Notes: generated by a model from the sequence alone, not told the origin. A stretch of 64,000 nt of DNA from Augochlora pura (GCF_028453695.1 NC_135778.1:2294001-2358000); one strand, 5' to 3'. Positions 44,650 through 55,183 are shown, numbered from the stretch's first letter. Numbers and translations: made by a program.

Positions 44650-47600
44650 GTTCAACGTGTTGCGCACGAGGACAGAAATTATCAGGGGCGAACCGAGGAC
44701 AATGGCGGCCCATAGCCTCAATTCAAATATATATATATTTGAGATAAATATTCGTCCAGTCGCCGCAAAGAAGCTCGCTTCCTCGTCCACCGCGGGACAC
44801 GTCGACCAGCTGTCTGTTCTCTCCAGAGCAGCTAAAACCGAAAATCAGCGAAGAAAGAAAGCGAACGGAGGAAACGAGAAAAGGATGTAGCAGCGTGCCG
44901 ATTCTCCGCGAATCTCTTAGAAATAAAACAAAATTAAAGGTTTTTCTCGTCCGGGTTCGTCACTCCCCCGGTTCTCGCGCGACTTTTTCGCCGTCGTTTT
45001 GCTACGCTCTGCGGCGTGTCCCCGTGCGTGCGTTGATTCGGATGGATCTCTCTCGTCCGGCCATGGTAAACGAAGACATAAATCGCGCCGTACCGCTCAT
45101 CAAAGCTGGCTGTGATACGAGTCCAAGCCACCACATCACAACCACTCTGATGGGAGGAACAGTCGAACTTCGCGCGTCGCCGAACACCTGGAAAGAAATA
45201 TTCACACAGCAGGAGGGGGGCGCAGAATCGAATCGGATCGGAGGACAATGACGACGATGATGCTGCTTCTCACATCTGTTATGATCGATCATCAAATTCG
45301 GCCGGAATCATCGAAAGCCTGTCGCATCGATCGCCGCCACGATTTTTCGAGAACCGTGCGCGTCTTGGCGCCCGCATACGCGCGCGCTGCGCGTCCCCCC
45401 TCGTCGAAATCAGTGGGTCATTGTTCAACGATGAAATTAATCGTTCGCTGGGGCTAAGAGGGGGGAGGGGGGGGGGGGCGCACGGGAGCACAGAAAGTGA
45501 ATCATCGTGGAACGAGAACGCGATAGATGCGTCTCCCCGACACAAGCATCCCAAAGGTTCACGATCGATTCCCGCGCACTCGTTTTACCACGCGCGCTAA
45601 TGCTCCATACATTTTGCAAGACGAGTTGTATTATTGAGCGTGTCGCGACCATTGGAAATCGGCGATACGATTTTCACCGGGGAAAACGTACGTTGCAGCG
45701 AGTGCGTGAATCGGTTGAAAGTAGCCCTAACCTCTTTGTTGAAGGGAGTGTGTATGTAATAGAGTATAGTGGAATAATTTACTTATATTTATTTATCAGA
45801 GATTGATAAATATTTCTAGCCTGATATTTATTATCGATATTTAATATTTCTAGAAAAATTTAATATAATTATAACTGCTGCACCTGCATTTTTACAACGC
45901 TCTTAATTACTCCTCCTGACGAAAGAAACACGAGCGAACATAACCCCCATTTTATATTATTATTTTATTATCACTATCATCGCTATTGTAGTAAATTTTG
46001 CGTAGAAATATCCAAAGCGAAATTATTTTAGTAGGTGACAGAACAATTTTAGTGGTGCCTCAGAGTCTCCACTCGAGTGCAAAAGGTTAAAAAATTGTTA
46101 ATAGCTATTATCCGTTGTATGAGCCATAAAATACGATTTTATAATGTATAAAATACTGCAGGTTATATAATAATGGAAACACTGTAAGTCTGAACGAAAT
46201 ATTTTGGATTTCCAGTTAAAATGGCTCCGGACTGGATTAAAGGATTCAAAAAGGAATAGTGCTCATTGTACCGAAGTATATAAAAACATCAGCTTTTCGA
46301 AACAACGACAAATATTGATCTCACTTTTTCTTAGTAAAAATCGATCTTTCCCAAAAATGTTCCCAAATATCCACCGAGCAGATTATTATTATTATTTACT
46401 TATAAACAGACTGTAGTCCTTTTCACATGAAATTATCCACGAAAAGAAAAGCAAACATAATATACAATGACGACGAAGGGACGAAGATGAAAGAGAAGAA
46501 ACCGCGAGAGAGACATTGAATCGAAGTTCGACGCCGAGTCGAATCGGGAAAAGGGTCGGGACGACGGTAATCCGAGCCGTTCGGGATCGCTCTGCTGCGG
46601 GATAGAATAAAATTATTAGACGTTCCCAGAAAGCGGGACGGGAGTGGGGGGCGGAGAGGGGGGGCTCGTGTTACGAGGAATCGCGCGGGAGAGAGATCGT
46701 GTATCGAGACGGTGGCCCCGATGATGTCCGCGTCGCGGATCCGTGAGAGGGAAGAGACCCTGAGAAACTGTGCGCGCGCGCGCGCAAAGCCTAGCGAACC
46801 TTTCCCGAAAGCGGAAACCGCGCGAGGAACTCGCTTTAATCGCCGTATCGGGCCGCGATCGGAAGTGCTCTTCTTGGAAATCGCTCGCTCGCCGCGGAAT
46901 CCAACCGCGATCTATTAGGGTGTCTCATACGTTCTTTCCGCGCCGCGCGCTGTCTACGATCAATTCTTTTTTTCTTTTTTAAAGATTCTAGGATAAATTT
47001 AACGATCGAAAAGCTGATCTTTTTTATGATCCAACTCTTTGCACTCGAACGGTGACTCTGAGGTGCCGCTAAAATGTTCTACCACGTTCCAAGATTATTT
47101 TTATACCAACTTGGATTTAATAAATTGTTAGGTTATGTTGGGTTATTGGTAGGAGTCGCAAGAATCAACTTAAATTTATAATATATAATATGTATAATAT
47201 AAGTAGTTTCAAGTAGACATAACCTGACAATTTTTAGTACACTGTATAGAACAGTTGCTTCAATAAAGTAACTTATTAAATCGTGTTTTATTTTTACAAC
47301 TCTTGCAATTGTGGAATGAAAAACCTGGTTACTCGACCATGGCAGGAACATAACCGTACACATTCGTGAACGTGAATTCTACATCATTCCTTACCATCGT
47401 GACACAACGTTGACACAAAACAATATAACAATTAAAATGCTGTATTCCAAACGCTCGTATAGAACCCGACATATTATAATAGGACGTCAATACCAAAAAC
47501 TAAATCTACCTATCTCGTGAAAACATTGACCGCTAACGCGTCCACTTAAATGTCCCCCATAAGACGCTATATTCCGCGCAGCCGTGCGTCGGTGGCGGAA

Positions 47601-50600
47601 GGGTGTCGCCGTCGAAAGTCGTCGGGCGCGTCTCGGCGCAGCGCTCATCAAAGCTGGCTGTGATATGATCGTTTCCATCAACATATCACAACCACTTTGT
47701 GAGCGATGCCACACGAGCTTGTTCCTCAATCCCGGCGCGGCCCTTTTTCTCCTAGGGCATAGCGCATCTCTCGACCCTGGGTAATTAGCCGGTCGTCGCA
47801 AAGAACGGCGATCCAAATCGTCAAAAATGGCTGTGATATGAAATCATGGTTAGCAACACGCCACAACCAATTTGACGATTGGATCGCGTTCCTCTCCTCT
47901 CCTCTCCTCTCTCTCTCTCTCTCTCCACCTTGGATTCTGTCGGGCAGCTTCCGCGCTGTCTTCTCGCGCGAGGACGATCGAAGAGAGGGAGGGAAGACGG
48001 ACGAAGCGGGCGCGTGCAACGGTAGTCGTAAAAACGATATAGAGTAATCGTGATCGTCGTCGTAGTCTCTCGTTCGTTCCTATTTCTCGTGTATCTGGGT
48101 CTCTATCCCCGTCTGCCTCGTCGTGGCGGCCGTGGCGGCCGCGGGGCGCGGCCGATTATTAATTAAGCGGGCACTAAGTGCACTCGATGACGGCGCGCAC
48201 CACCACACACAGTATATACACGCCGCTTCTCTCTCCCCGACGATCGATTCTGCGGGTCAATCTCATCAAAATGGCTGTGATATGACTCGAAACATTCCAC
48301 AACCAATTTGATGTATCGGACCGCAAAAGGTATTTTCATTTCGGTGCTCGATGCAACGTTTCTATCGCCTCTCTCTCTCCCTCTCTATCTCTTTAGCTTT
48401 CTCTCTCTCTCTCTCTAGGTTTCTCTTCTATTTTTCACTTTTTCTCTTGCTCTGTCTCTTCTTCGCGTCCGGATCACGAGTCTCGTTTCCATGCTCCCTC
48501 AATTCCGAGGGATACACGTTTGGCTTCCCGGACTCTCCGGTAATTATTTCCACGTCCCTCTCTCCCTCCTCTCTTTTTCACTCTCTTCTATCTTCTCTCT
48601 CTCTCTCTCGCTCTCTCATTCTCTATATCTCGATCCTTTTTTTCTGTTCGCTGAATTCCTCCGGTGAGTCGCGCCGTGGACGGACACAATTTTGCTCATC
48701 AAAGCTGGCTGTGATAGTCGATCTCTATGACAAACCAACTTTGATGGTAAAAGCATGTCCCTTGTCGCGTTTCTTCCTGGTCCTTGCCGGAACGTCCTCT
48801 TCTTTTTTCTTCTATTCTATTCTCGCCCTCGCACACACATTCTTTCTCTCTTTCTATCTATCTTTCTATCTCTAACTCCCGCTCATTCTTTCTCTATTTC
48901 ACTCTAACTCTCTCTAAATTTCTCTAGCCCCCTCTAGATCTATGTAGCTATCTCTACATTTCTCTAGCTGTCGCTATATCTCCCTAGTTCTCTCTATATT
49001 TTTCTATCTCTCTCTATATCACTCTATATAACTCTATATCACTCTATATAACTCTATATAACTCTATATCAGTCTATATCTCTCTATATCACTCTATATC
49101 TCTCTAGTTCCCCCTATATCTATGTAGCTCTCTCTATATTTTTCTATCTCTTTCTCCGCTCTATACCACGCTATATCACTCTAAAAGTTATCTCTACATT
49201 TTTCTATCTCTCTCTCTATATATCACTCTAGCTCCCTCTATATCTATGTAGCTCTCTCTATATTTTTCTATCTCTTTCTCTATATCTCTCTATCTCCCTC
49301 TATACCACTCTATATAACTCTATACCACTCTATATCATTGTATAACTCCCTAGCGCTCTCCCTCTCCATATCTCTCTAGCTTGCTCTAGCTCCCGCTCTC
49401 ATTCATTCTATAGTCCTGACTCTCATTCATTCTATAGGCCGCTTACTCGACATTCCCCGAGCATTATCAACCGCCGGCTAGTTTCACGGTATGCCGGGCA
49501 TCGCTAACGAATAATCTTTTTCATCCCGAATTCGCTGGCGAGCGTCGATGCACAACGGACGCCGGATGAAAGACAAGATAGTGAGACGCGATAGCGTGAG
49601 AACATCTCACTACCTATGTCTTTCAGACGGAATCCGTCCCAGAGACGGGCGAACAAACGTGCACGCACAATCGAAACGTGCACGATCGATGTGCGCTACG
49701 GGTTTCTTGTTGTTTTTTTTGGTTTTTTTTTCGGTCGCCGGTGCGTGCACACGTGCTCTGTTCGAAATTGGCGCGGAATCGAACGGTTCTAGGTTATAAT
49801 AATAGGAGATTTTCTCTTCTTTCTCTTCGATGTTATTTTATGGTAATAAGAACAGTCGTAGTTATGAGTAATTATTGAGGGTTTTTTTTTGAGTTCGCGG
49901 GTAGGTTACTCTTGTCGGATATACGTCAGATATTCGATGATCGCTTGATGTATAGTACCATGCGGGACGCGGTATATATGTATATCGGTGTATTTATAGA
50001 GGTTTATAATATAGCGTGGCTTTGCTTCGACGAACAAATATTGATGCGTGGTGTAGAATTGTTGTTCGAAATAATACGGTTGTCCGAAAGTGAATTAAGT
50101 GTTGGCACGTGGTATAGGAAGAGGGTAGTTTCAATTCAACCCTTAATGTACCGTAGTCTTGTAAATTGGTAATTAATAGATCGATTGCAATTGAAAATCA
50201 ATTGTGGTTGTAAATTAATTATGATGGTAGAGCTATCGTTATTGTAAACAATTATTATTGTAAATCAATTGTGATCGCAAATCAATTATTATTGCTAATC
50301 AATTGTGATCGTAAGTCAAATATTACTATAAAACAATTATTATTGTAAATCAATTGTGATCGTAAATCAAATATTACTATAAATCAATTATTATTGTAAA
50401 TCAATTGTGATCGTAAATTAATTGTTCGAAATGTAATTTGAAATGGAATTTCCAGTTTAATGAAATTAATATAGTTCGAAACTGTTCTTTATTAATTCGA
50501 TGCGCGTGCGGGATTAAAATCAATTTCTATAAATCGAAATCACTTCAATCAAATGCTACGCAATTTTCCAAGTGTACTGCGAAACATTTTTTTATTTTTT

Positions 50601-53215
50601 TAACATCGATGGATTCCGAATTTTAATTAATTATTTCTTTCTCTATGAAATGATTGGAATCAATATTGCGCTGTACATTTACTGGATTAATTATAAGATT
50701 AATTGCAAGATTGAGTATGAGATTAATTGCAATAGTAACTGCGAGATTAATTGCAATAGTAACTGCGAGATTAATTGCAATAGTAACTGCGAGATTAATT
50801 GCAATGGTAGGTGCAAGATTAATTATAATAGTAACTGCAAGATTAATGATAACAGTAACTGCAAGATTAATTATAATAGTAGCTGCAAGATTGGCTGTAA
50901 AATTGACTGCAATATTAACTACAATATTATTTACAAGATTCTTTTTACAAAATTGGCTGCAAGATTGACAGCAGAATTAACAACAATATCAACTGTACGT
51001 TTAATTATAAAATTAACTGAAACGTTAACTACGACATTAACTAAAAAATCAATGACAAGATTAGCTACTAAATTAATTACACGACTAATTGCCACATTAA
51101 TCTTACAAATAATCCTCTCAACCAAATTTAGATTCACAGAAAAAAAATTCACGCTTCCTTCCTTCTCGTCATTATCACCGCCAAACCTTTACTGAACAGA
51201 TTTTAGAAAAATCAAATAATAATTTGTACGCCGTAGAAACGCCAAAATTCATTTTCAGGACAATCCACCATTCGTGCGCGCGCAGCCAACTTTATTCACT
51301 GATAACTCGCAAACGAAGCCGCGGATTGCATTTTCGCTAAATGAAAAAGTTACTTGAAACGATCACGGGTACCCTCCATTTCCCCTCCACGGGTCCCCTG
51401 AAATCGGTTGCAGCCGCGCTATGGGGGAACAGATATAAACGCTTGGAGGGAGGGGGAAGAGAGATTACGGTATCTCTCGTCCACGGGGTGGTTCGTAACT
51501 CGGAAGAGACTAACGTGCGCCGGGAACGGTGTAGTAACGTTATAGTATAGTAACGGTATAGTATAGTAACGTTATATAATATAGTAACGGTAAAGTATAG
51601 TAACGTTATATAGTATAATAACGGTATAGTATAGTAACGTTATATATTATAGTAACATTATATAGTACAGTAACGTTATATAGTGCAGTAACGTTATATA
51701 TTATAATAACGGTATAGTATAGTAACGTTATATAGTATAATAACGGCATAGTATAGTAACGGTACAGTATCGAACGCGATTACATTATATATTTATTTTT
51801 CGCGATTCCATTACATATTTCTATCGAAGCAGAACTATTCGCGCGAGTCCATAAATAACTTCCGACGCGGTTAGGCGACGATCTATTGTTCGTATTTGCA
51901 CGATGCGAGTCATCGGGAACGAGGGCGCGTTTTCGCTGTATAGGCGACGGGGGTGTGTACGTGTAAAATAAATAAAATGGGAAAACGAAAAAAATAAATA
52001 ACACAAATATACAAGAAAAAGAGTAAATAAAAAAGAGGGAGTATACAGCGTAAATGTTTGACGAAGGAAGTTATTTGTGACTCGGGCTAACAGAGAAACA
52101 TATTCAGAGCGCAATAATTATATTTTTAAACGAGTGGATAGAAAAAGTGTTCGCACAAATAATCATAAAATGAAGAATAGAAGGAGAAGAGAAATGGGAG
52201 ATGATGGAAAAATAGAAGAGTAAAATGAGAGAGAGTAGAAAGAAAGATGTAAGAGTAGAATTAACCCTTTGCACTCGAAGCTGTTTTAACTGTAAATCTA
52301 AAATAATTTTCGTGGTTTATAGTATTTACATTTCACGTGACAAAGTGAATTTTATTCCCATAAAATCGATTCTCGTGACTCTTACCAACAGTTTTTTTAA
52401 CAATTTTTTAAATCTAAACATTGTTATGGTATAAAAATTATTTTGGAAGGTGGTAGAACGAAATTTAGTGGTGCCCCAAAGTCACCATTCGAGTGCAAAG
52501 GGTTGCAAGAGCGCAAATAGTCAAGAAGAAGGAAAAATATGAGAGTAGAATATCAAAGTGAGAAGAAGAGGAGAGAAAACGATGAATGCGAGTGGAACAA
52601 AATTGCGAACAGGACGAGAAAGAAAATCGAAAATGCAGACTTACGGTGATGGCCCTGTTAAGGTAATCGGCGGACCTACAGAAGGTGTCGATGAGGGGGC
52701 AGATTTTCGCCTCGATCGTGTTGGTGTCCAGGAATCCCCTCTTTATTAGCACCATCATCGCTTCCTCGGCCGTCAGTCGTACCTGGTCACCGGCGGGGGG
52801 CAAAAAAGGAATCGGTCAATGAGGGGCCCGGTGAATTCTCTCGGGGGCCGGCCGATTTTTTTCACGGTGCCCAACAACGCTCTCTCCTCCGCCGGGAAAA
52901 CGATTTCCGCGCGGTTCCCTCGGCACCGGGAACGGCTCGCCGAAAAGATCATTCTGGACCGGCGCGCGGCTTCAGTGAGAGAGATCGTAATCTGGCAGAG
53001 AGAGATAGAGACGGGGGGGGGGGGGGCACATACGCGGCCGCGTGCAACGGGAACTGCACGCAAATTATTCACCTGATTGTCCGAGTCCTGCAGGTATTTT
53101 ATAACGAAGTCGAGCAGATGATCGTGGAGAATATTGCCGAACAGATGGGGCGCCTCCTGGCAGATCGCCACCATCTGTGACACCTCTTTCACCAGGTTGG
53201 ACCGTTCCCGGATAT
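41213..53215 (-). CDS. PPP4R1: serine/threonine-protein phosphatase 4 regulatory subunit 1 (partial, N-terminal exons missing)
   Basis: Eight exons read on the minus strand: 53215-53073, 52782-52645, 44536-44366, 43677-43394, 43261-43072, 42710-41889, 41767-41506, 41400-41213. They join in consistent phase into 731 residues. The product is a HEAT-repeat scaffold that binds the catalytic subunit of protein phosphatase 4 (family knowledge). Matches to human PPP4R1 are clear through the protein: VIKYLQDSDNQ, MIEIAPLIGKEATEKL, WGIRKACVDVMMSVSC, WVRITAFQILGPFISTFA, KVRRTVASGIHEIAAILG, GFIKDLDEVRIGILKNL, NWRFREELATQLVE and DKVPNVRLAVVRSLK. The acidic, poorly conserved linker of the human protein is much shorter here. 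The first exon seen starts with the last two bases of a codon, so at least one upstream exon, encoding roughly the first 100 residues, lies beyond 53215 and was not identified. The 8.1 kb intron between exons 2 and 3 hosts six microRNA hairpins. Confidence 0.93.
41506..41767 (-). CDS. PPP4R1: PPP4R1 seventh visible exon
   Basis: VAKIVAYLSQHKKEIF to SLKNIPAG, including WVRRQTFAMLCG (human WSGRQAFVFVCQ) and DKVPNVRLAVVRSL (human DRVPNVRVLLAKTL). It ends in phase 1 before gtaagt. Confidence 0.94.
41889..42710 (-). CDS. PPP4R1: PPP4R1 sixth visible exon (main HEAT block)
   Basis: An 822-base exon of 274 codons, phase 0 at both ends, from IHRYYKMKVDNIDMYNSF to RHVGFAL. It holds the best-conserved HEAT repeats: WPWLRQTYHLLA, KVRRTVASGIHE, DLDEVRIGILKNL and NWRFREELATQL. 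Confidence 0.95.
43072..43261 (-). CDS. PPP4R1: PPP4R1 fifth visible exon (variable acidic linker)
   Basis: IKYTYEDIFPTTCRV to NICKLK. It contains the acidic EEEPEDMPEDN stretch and corresponds to the poorly conserved linker of the human protein. Acceptor ttccacag, donor gtacaa. Confidence 0.82.
43394..43677 (-). CDS. PPP4R1: PPP4R1 fourth visible exon
   Basis: LPIYVDLSCDKLWGIRKAC to RRQDNGH, with two HEAT units including GPFISTFAEQF. It ends in phase 2 before gtacgg. Confidence 0.92.
43720..43870. repeat. 22-bp tandem repeat in a PPP4R1 intron
   Basis: About seven copies of ATTATTTTATACAAATTTGA. Confidence 0.8.
44150..44345. repeat. TTTTAAATGTTTGAAATT repeat in a PPP4R1 intron
   Basis: About ten degenerate copies, ending just downstream of a PPP4R1 donor. 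Confidence 0.75.
44366..44536 (-). CDS. PPP4R1: PPP4R1 third visible exon
   Basis: LMIEIAPLIGKEATEKLFL to TLIRDL, 57 codons, phase 0 at both ends. It follows ctgcag and is flanked by gtaagt. Confidence 0.92.
44602..44647. repeat. (GA)23 microsatellite
   Basis: Perfect run. On the transcribed strand it is (CT)n, starting about 65 bases before a PPP4R1 acceptor. Confidence 0.9.
45093..45158 (-). ncRNA. mir-2: microRNA mir-2, copy 3 in transcript order
   Basis: The 3p arm at 45117-45095 is identical to the mature arms at 48716 and 47665. The 5p arm is CTCCCATCAGAGTGGTTGTG. It lies 2.5 kb from the previous hairpin and 560 bases before the next PPP4R1 exon. Confidence 0.95.
45960..46090. mobile_element. 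partial TTAA-type MITE in the microRNA intron
   Basis: Only the right half is recognisable: GTGGTGCCTCAGAG ... CTCGAGTGCAAAAGGTTAA. Confidence 0.5.
47030..47110. mobile_element. partial TTAA-type MITE in the microRNA intron
   Basis: Only one end is seen: CTCTTTGCACTCGAACGG followed by TGACTCTGAGGTGCCGC. Confidence 0.5.
47640..47706 (-). ncRNA. mir-2: microRNA mir-2, copy 2 in transcript order
   Basis: The 3p arm at 47665-47643 has the same mature sequence as the other mir-2 copies. The 5p arm is GCTCACAAAGTGGTTGTGAT. It lies only about 110 bases downstream of mir-13b. Confidence 0.95.
47814..47883 (-). ncRNA. mir-13b: microRNA mir-13b
   Basis: The 3p arm at 47838-47816 begins TATCACAGCCATTTTTGACG. 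It has five T after CCA rather than the four of Drosophila miR-13b. The opposing arm is CGTCAAATTGGTTGTGG. The seed is identical to miR-2. Confidence 0.93.
48259..48316 (-). ncRNA. mir-13a: microRNA mir-13a
   Basis: The 3p arm at 48282-48261 begins TATCACAGCCATTTTGATGA, the miR-13a form. The opposing arm reads CATCAAATTGGTTGTGGAAT on the minus strand. Confidence 0.94.
48692..48746 (-). ncRNA. mir-2: microRNA mir-2, copy 1 in transcript order
   Basis: The mature 3p arm at 48716-48694 begins TATCACAGCCAGCTTTGATG. The 5p arm near 48742-48730 reads CATCAAAGTTGGTTTG on the minus strand. Family seed ATCACAG. Confidence 0.95.
48840..49440. repeat. CTCTATATCACT-type microsatellite tract
   Basis: A 600-bp run of CTCTATAT, CTCTATATAA and TCTCTAGCT variants separating mir-71 from the first mir-2. 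Confidence 0.85.
49560..49630 (-). ncRNA. mir-71: microRNA mir-71
   Basis: Minus-strand hairpin. The 5p arm at 49625-49603 begins TGAAAGACATAGGTAGTGAG, the miR-71 sequence with its seed GAAAGAC. The 3p arm at 49585-49564 (TCTCACTATCTTGTC...) is nearly complementary. It is the first hairpin of the cluster in the direction of transcription and lies in the PPP4R1 intron. Confidence 0.95.
50200..50425. repeat. ATTGTAAATCAATTGTGATC repeat
   Basis: About eight irregular copies in the PPP4R1 intron. Confidence 0.75.
50690..51115. repeat. 24-bp tandem repeat, open in one frame
   Basis: Copies of GATTAATTGCAATAGTAACT(GCGA), near perfect at 50720-50820 and degenerating downstream. The unit length, a multiple of three, keeps a frame open, giving an asparagine/cysteine-rich pseudo-peptide. 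Confidence 0.85.
51256..51380. mobile_element. palindromic dispersed element, partial copy 5
   Basis: Right half only: CACTGATAACTCGCAAACGA ... GAAAAAGTTACTTGAAACG. Confidence 0.5.
51535..51775. repeat. TAGTAACGTTATATAGTATA repeat
   Basis: About ten alternating copies of TAGTAACGTTATATA and TAATAACGGTATAG. Confidence 0.85.
52261..52505. mobile_element. TTAA-type MITE, reference copy
   Basis: TTAACCCTTTGCACTCGAAG at the left and CGAGTGCAAAGGGTT at the right. The right TTAA has decayed to TTGC. Interior blocks (GTGGTGCC, ATTCTCGTGACTC) recur in the other copies. Confidence 0.8.
52645..52782 (-). CDS. PPP4R1: PPP4R1 second visible exon
   Basis: VRLTAEEAMMVLIKRGFL to DYLNRAIT, 46 codons, phase 0 at both ends, donor gtaagt. 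The large intron with the microRNA cluster follows. Confidence 0.9.
53073..53215 (-). CDS. PPP4R1: PPP4R1 first visible exon
   Basis: Encodes IRERSNLVKEVSQMVAICQE to YLQDSDNQ, equivalent to the ELMEQVPHIALFCQE region of human PPP4R1. It begins in phase 1 after ttttccag and ends before gtgaat. Confidence 0.88.
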
Positions 53216-53384
53216 CTGGAAAACAAATCTCTGTTTCGGTCACTGCGGTCGCCGATCGACTATGCTGCAACATGGCCGGGGGAGGAGGGGGGAGGACGGA
53301 AACAACCGATCGTTTTGTACGCAGATGTAGCAGCGTTTCAACGAATGTCGCGAAAGTTTATTTCAAGCGTGGACGGGGCACGAT

Positions 53385-53597
53385 TTAACCCTTTGCACTG
53401 ATATTGTTCTTTCACCATTTAAAATAATTTTTATAGCAACGATGTTTAATTTTAGAAAATTTATTAAATATGGCACCGTTGGCATGAGTCGCGAGAATTA
53501 ATTTGGTATATATGAAATACACTTCGTCGCTCAAAATGAAAATACTATAAGACAGAAAAATTATTTTAGATATTTTTGATTTAGGCTTGGCTTTTAA
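53385..53597. mobile_element. TTAA-type MITE (reverse orientation, worn right end)
   Basis: Starts TTAACCCTTTGCACTG. The interior is the reverse complement of the common family. It shares or abuts the TTAA of the next element. Confidence 0.6.
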
Positions 53598-53818
53598 CCC
53601 TTTGCACTCGTTTGTCCCCTCTCAGGCGACATCGTAATTCTAAACATTAAAGTTTATCAGCGATTTGCAACTATTTCTCGATGTCTACAAATTCATATAA
53701 ATCGAATATTATTATAACAATATTATATATACAAATATATCGTATACTATATAATAATATAAATGTTTATAAGCGCTGGTAGATATCATCCATGGTGGCG
53801 CCGAGTGCAAAAGGTTAA
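53594..53818. mobile_element. TTAA-type MITE, adjacent second copy
   Basis: TTAA|CCCTTTGCACTCG ... CGAGTGCAAAAGG|TTAA with an interior unlike the common family apart from its ends. Confidence 0.7.
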
Positions 53819-54029
53819 TCGTCGACGTCTCGAGAGACAATGAAACTTGGGGCGAACTAAAGAGACACTAAAAAGACTTTTTGTGAGTCACTATGTCGCT
53901 GTATATCGCTATGAATACATTGTAACACTTGGATAAATACGATGACGTAACCTTCTTATTTCTAATGTTTTTTATAGCGCGATATTTAGGAAGACATTGT
54001 TGTAGATTTAAAGACTTACATTGTATAAA

Positions 54030-54312
54030 TGTATAAGAAGATTCCCGAGATCGTCTGAAGCAACTTTTTCCTTTACAAAAGTGTTCTCCGCGACGTTGTT
54101 AATCAGTTATTAACGAAAAACGCTAACCAATGAGAGAAGAGATTGTCTAACGCTGAGCGGCCGAGCCAATTAGCAGAAATAACCTTTCGTTCGCTCATTG
54201 GCGCGGCTGTCTTTACATCAGCCGAGCTCGCCTCTCATTGGTCGGCGTTTTTCGTTAATAACTCGTTAACAATGCATCGTAGAAAATTTTTATAAAAGAA
54301 CGTCTTTTCTAG
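54030..54312. mobile_element. palindromic dispersed element, copy 6
   Basis: GAAGCAACTTTTTCCTTTAC and CCAATGAGAG against CTCTCATTGGTCGGCG and TTCGTTAATAACTCGTTAAC. Confidence 0.7.
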
Positions 54313-54810
54313 ATTCTAAATTTCCAATTTAATATCCATTACCAAGTTTTCATTTTCACCCTTTTTCCCATTTCTTTCCTATTTTTGGTTTGATTAAAAT
54401 TTTCACAAGGTACGAATATTGCAGATGCCATGAAACACGAAAAAAGGCACTGAAAACTCGCTTATATCATCGAGGTTAGTCGTGTTAAAAATTATCCACC
54501 TTTCGCAGAGATTTTTAAGCGCGACGGGGTTCAAATCTTAACCCACTTGGAAAAGTTTAAGTAATTAGGAGTAACATGGCATAATATTATAATTATTTAG
54601 CGACACCAAGTAATGCTTCGCGCGAGCCGAAATTAATCAGTTGTTGATTCAAAGCGTTTACGTCCCTTAAAATCATAGTTATTCCAAGTCTAAAAGAAAA
54701 ATAAGAATAAGACCAATTCACTACGGAATCTTTCGACAATGTCAAAAAGACGTCATCGGATAAAATCGAAACGAATAACAAAGACAAAATTTAGAGATTT
54801 TTTCAAATTA

Positions 54811-54982
54811 ACAGATTTTAACCTGATATAAAAATTCACCCCTGACCAGATGTCTGCGCCATTAACAAATTGTTAACGCCGTCGACACTCGACTAAACAG
54901 ATTTTAACCTGATATAAAAATTCACCCCTGACCAGTTGTCTGCGCCATTAACAAATTGTTAACGCCGTCGACAATCGACTAA
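54811..54982. repeat. 86-bp direct tandem duplication
   Basis: Copies at 54811-54896 and 54897-54982 differ at only two or so bases, so the duplication is recent. Confidence 0.9.
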
Positions 54983-55142
54983 AAGGTCTACGCTTAAAGC
55001 GCACACCTCTCGTCTTCTAATTTCTTCGAAAATCTGAAAATAGAGTCTCAATGGTTTATGCAAACCTGACGTGAATGGGTCGGCGGCCTCCGTCGAGCAA
55101 CAAAGCGAAAACCTTCGACGAACGGTCGTTTCGTTGGCCGTC

Positions 55143-55183
<41 letters not shown>

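Larger units (their letters stand above)
44537..52644 (-). other. large PPP4R1 intron hosting the microRNA cluster
   Basis: Between gtaagt (52644) and ctgcag (44537). Besides the six hairpins it holds a (GA)n run at 44602-44647, partial TTAA elements at about 45960-46090 and 47030-47110, a CTATAT-type microsatellite (48840-49440), AT-rich tandem repeats (50200-51775), half of a palindromic element (51256-51380) and a complete TTAA element (52261-52505). The 45.2-46.0 and 46.4-47.0 kb parts are GC-rich with no supported gene. Confidence 0.8.

Noticed and set aside
50572..51195. 207-codon plus-strand ORF
   Set aside because: Generated by a 24-bp AT-rich tandem repeat; the encoded INCNSNCE-type repeat is a by-product.
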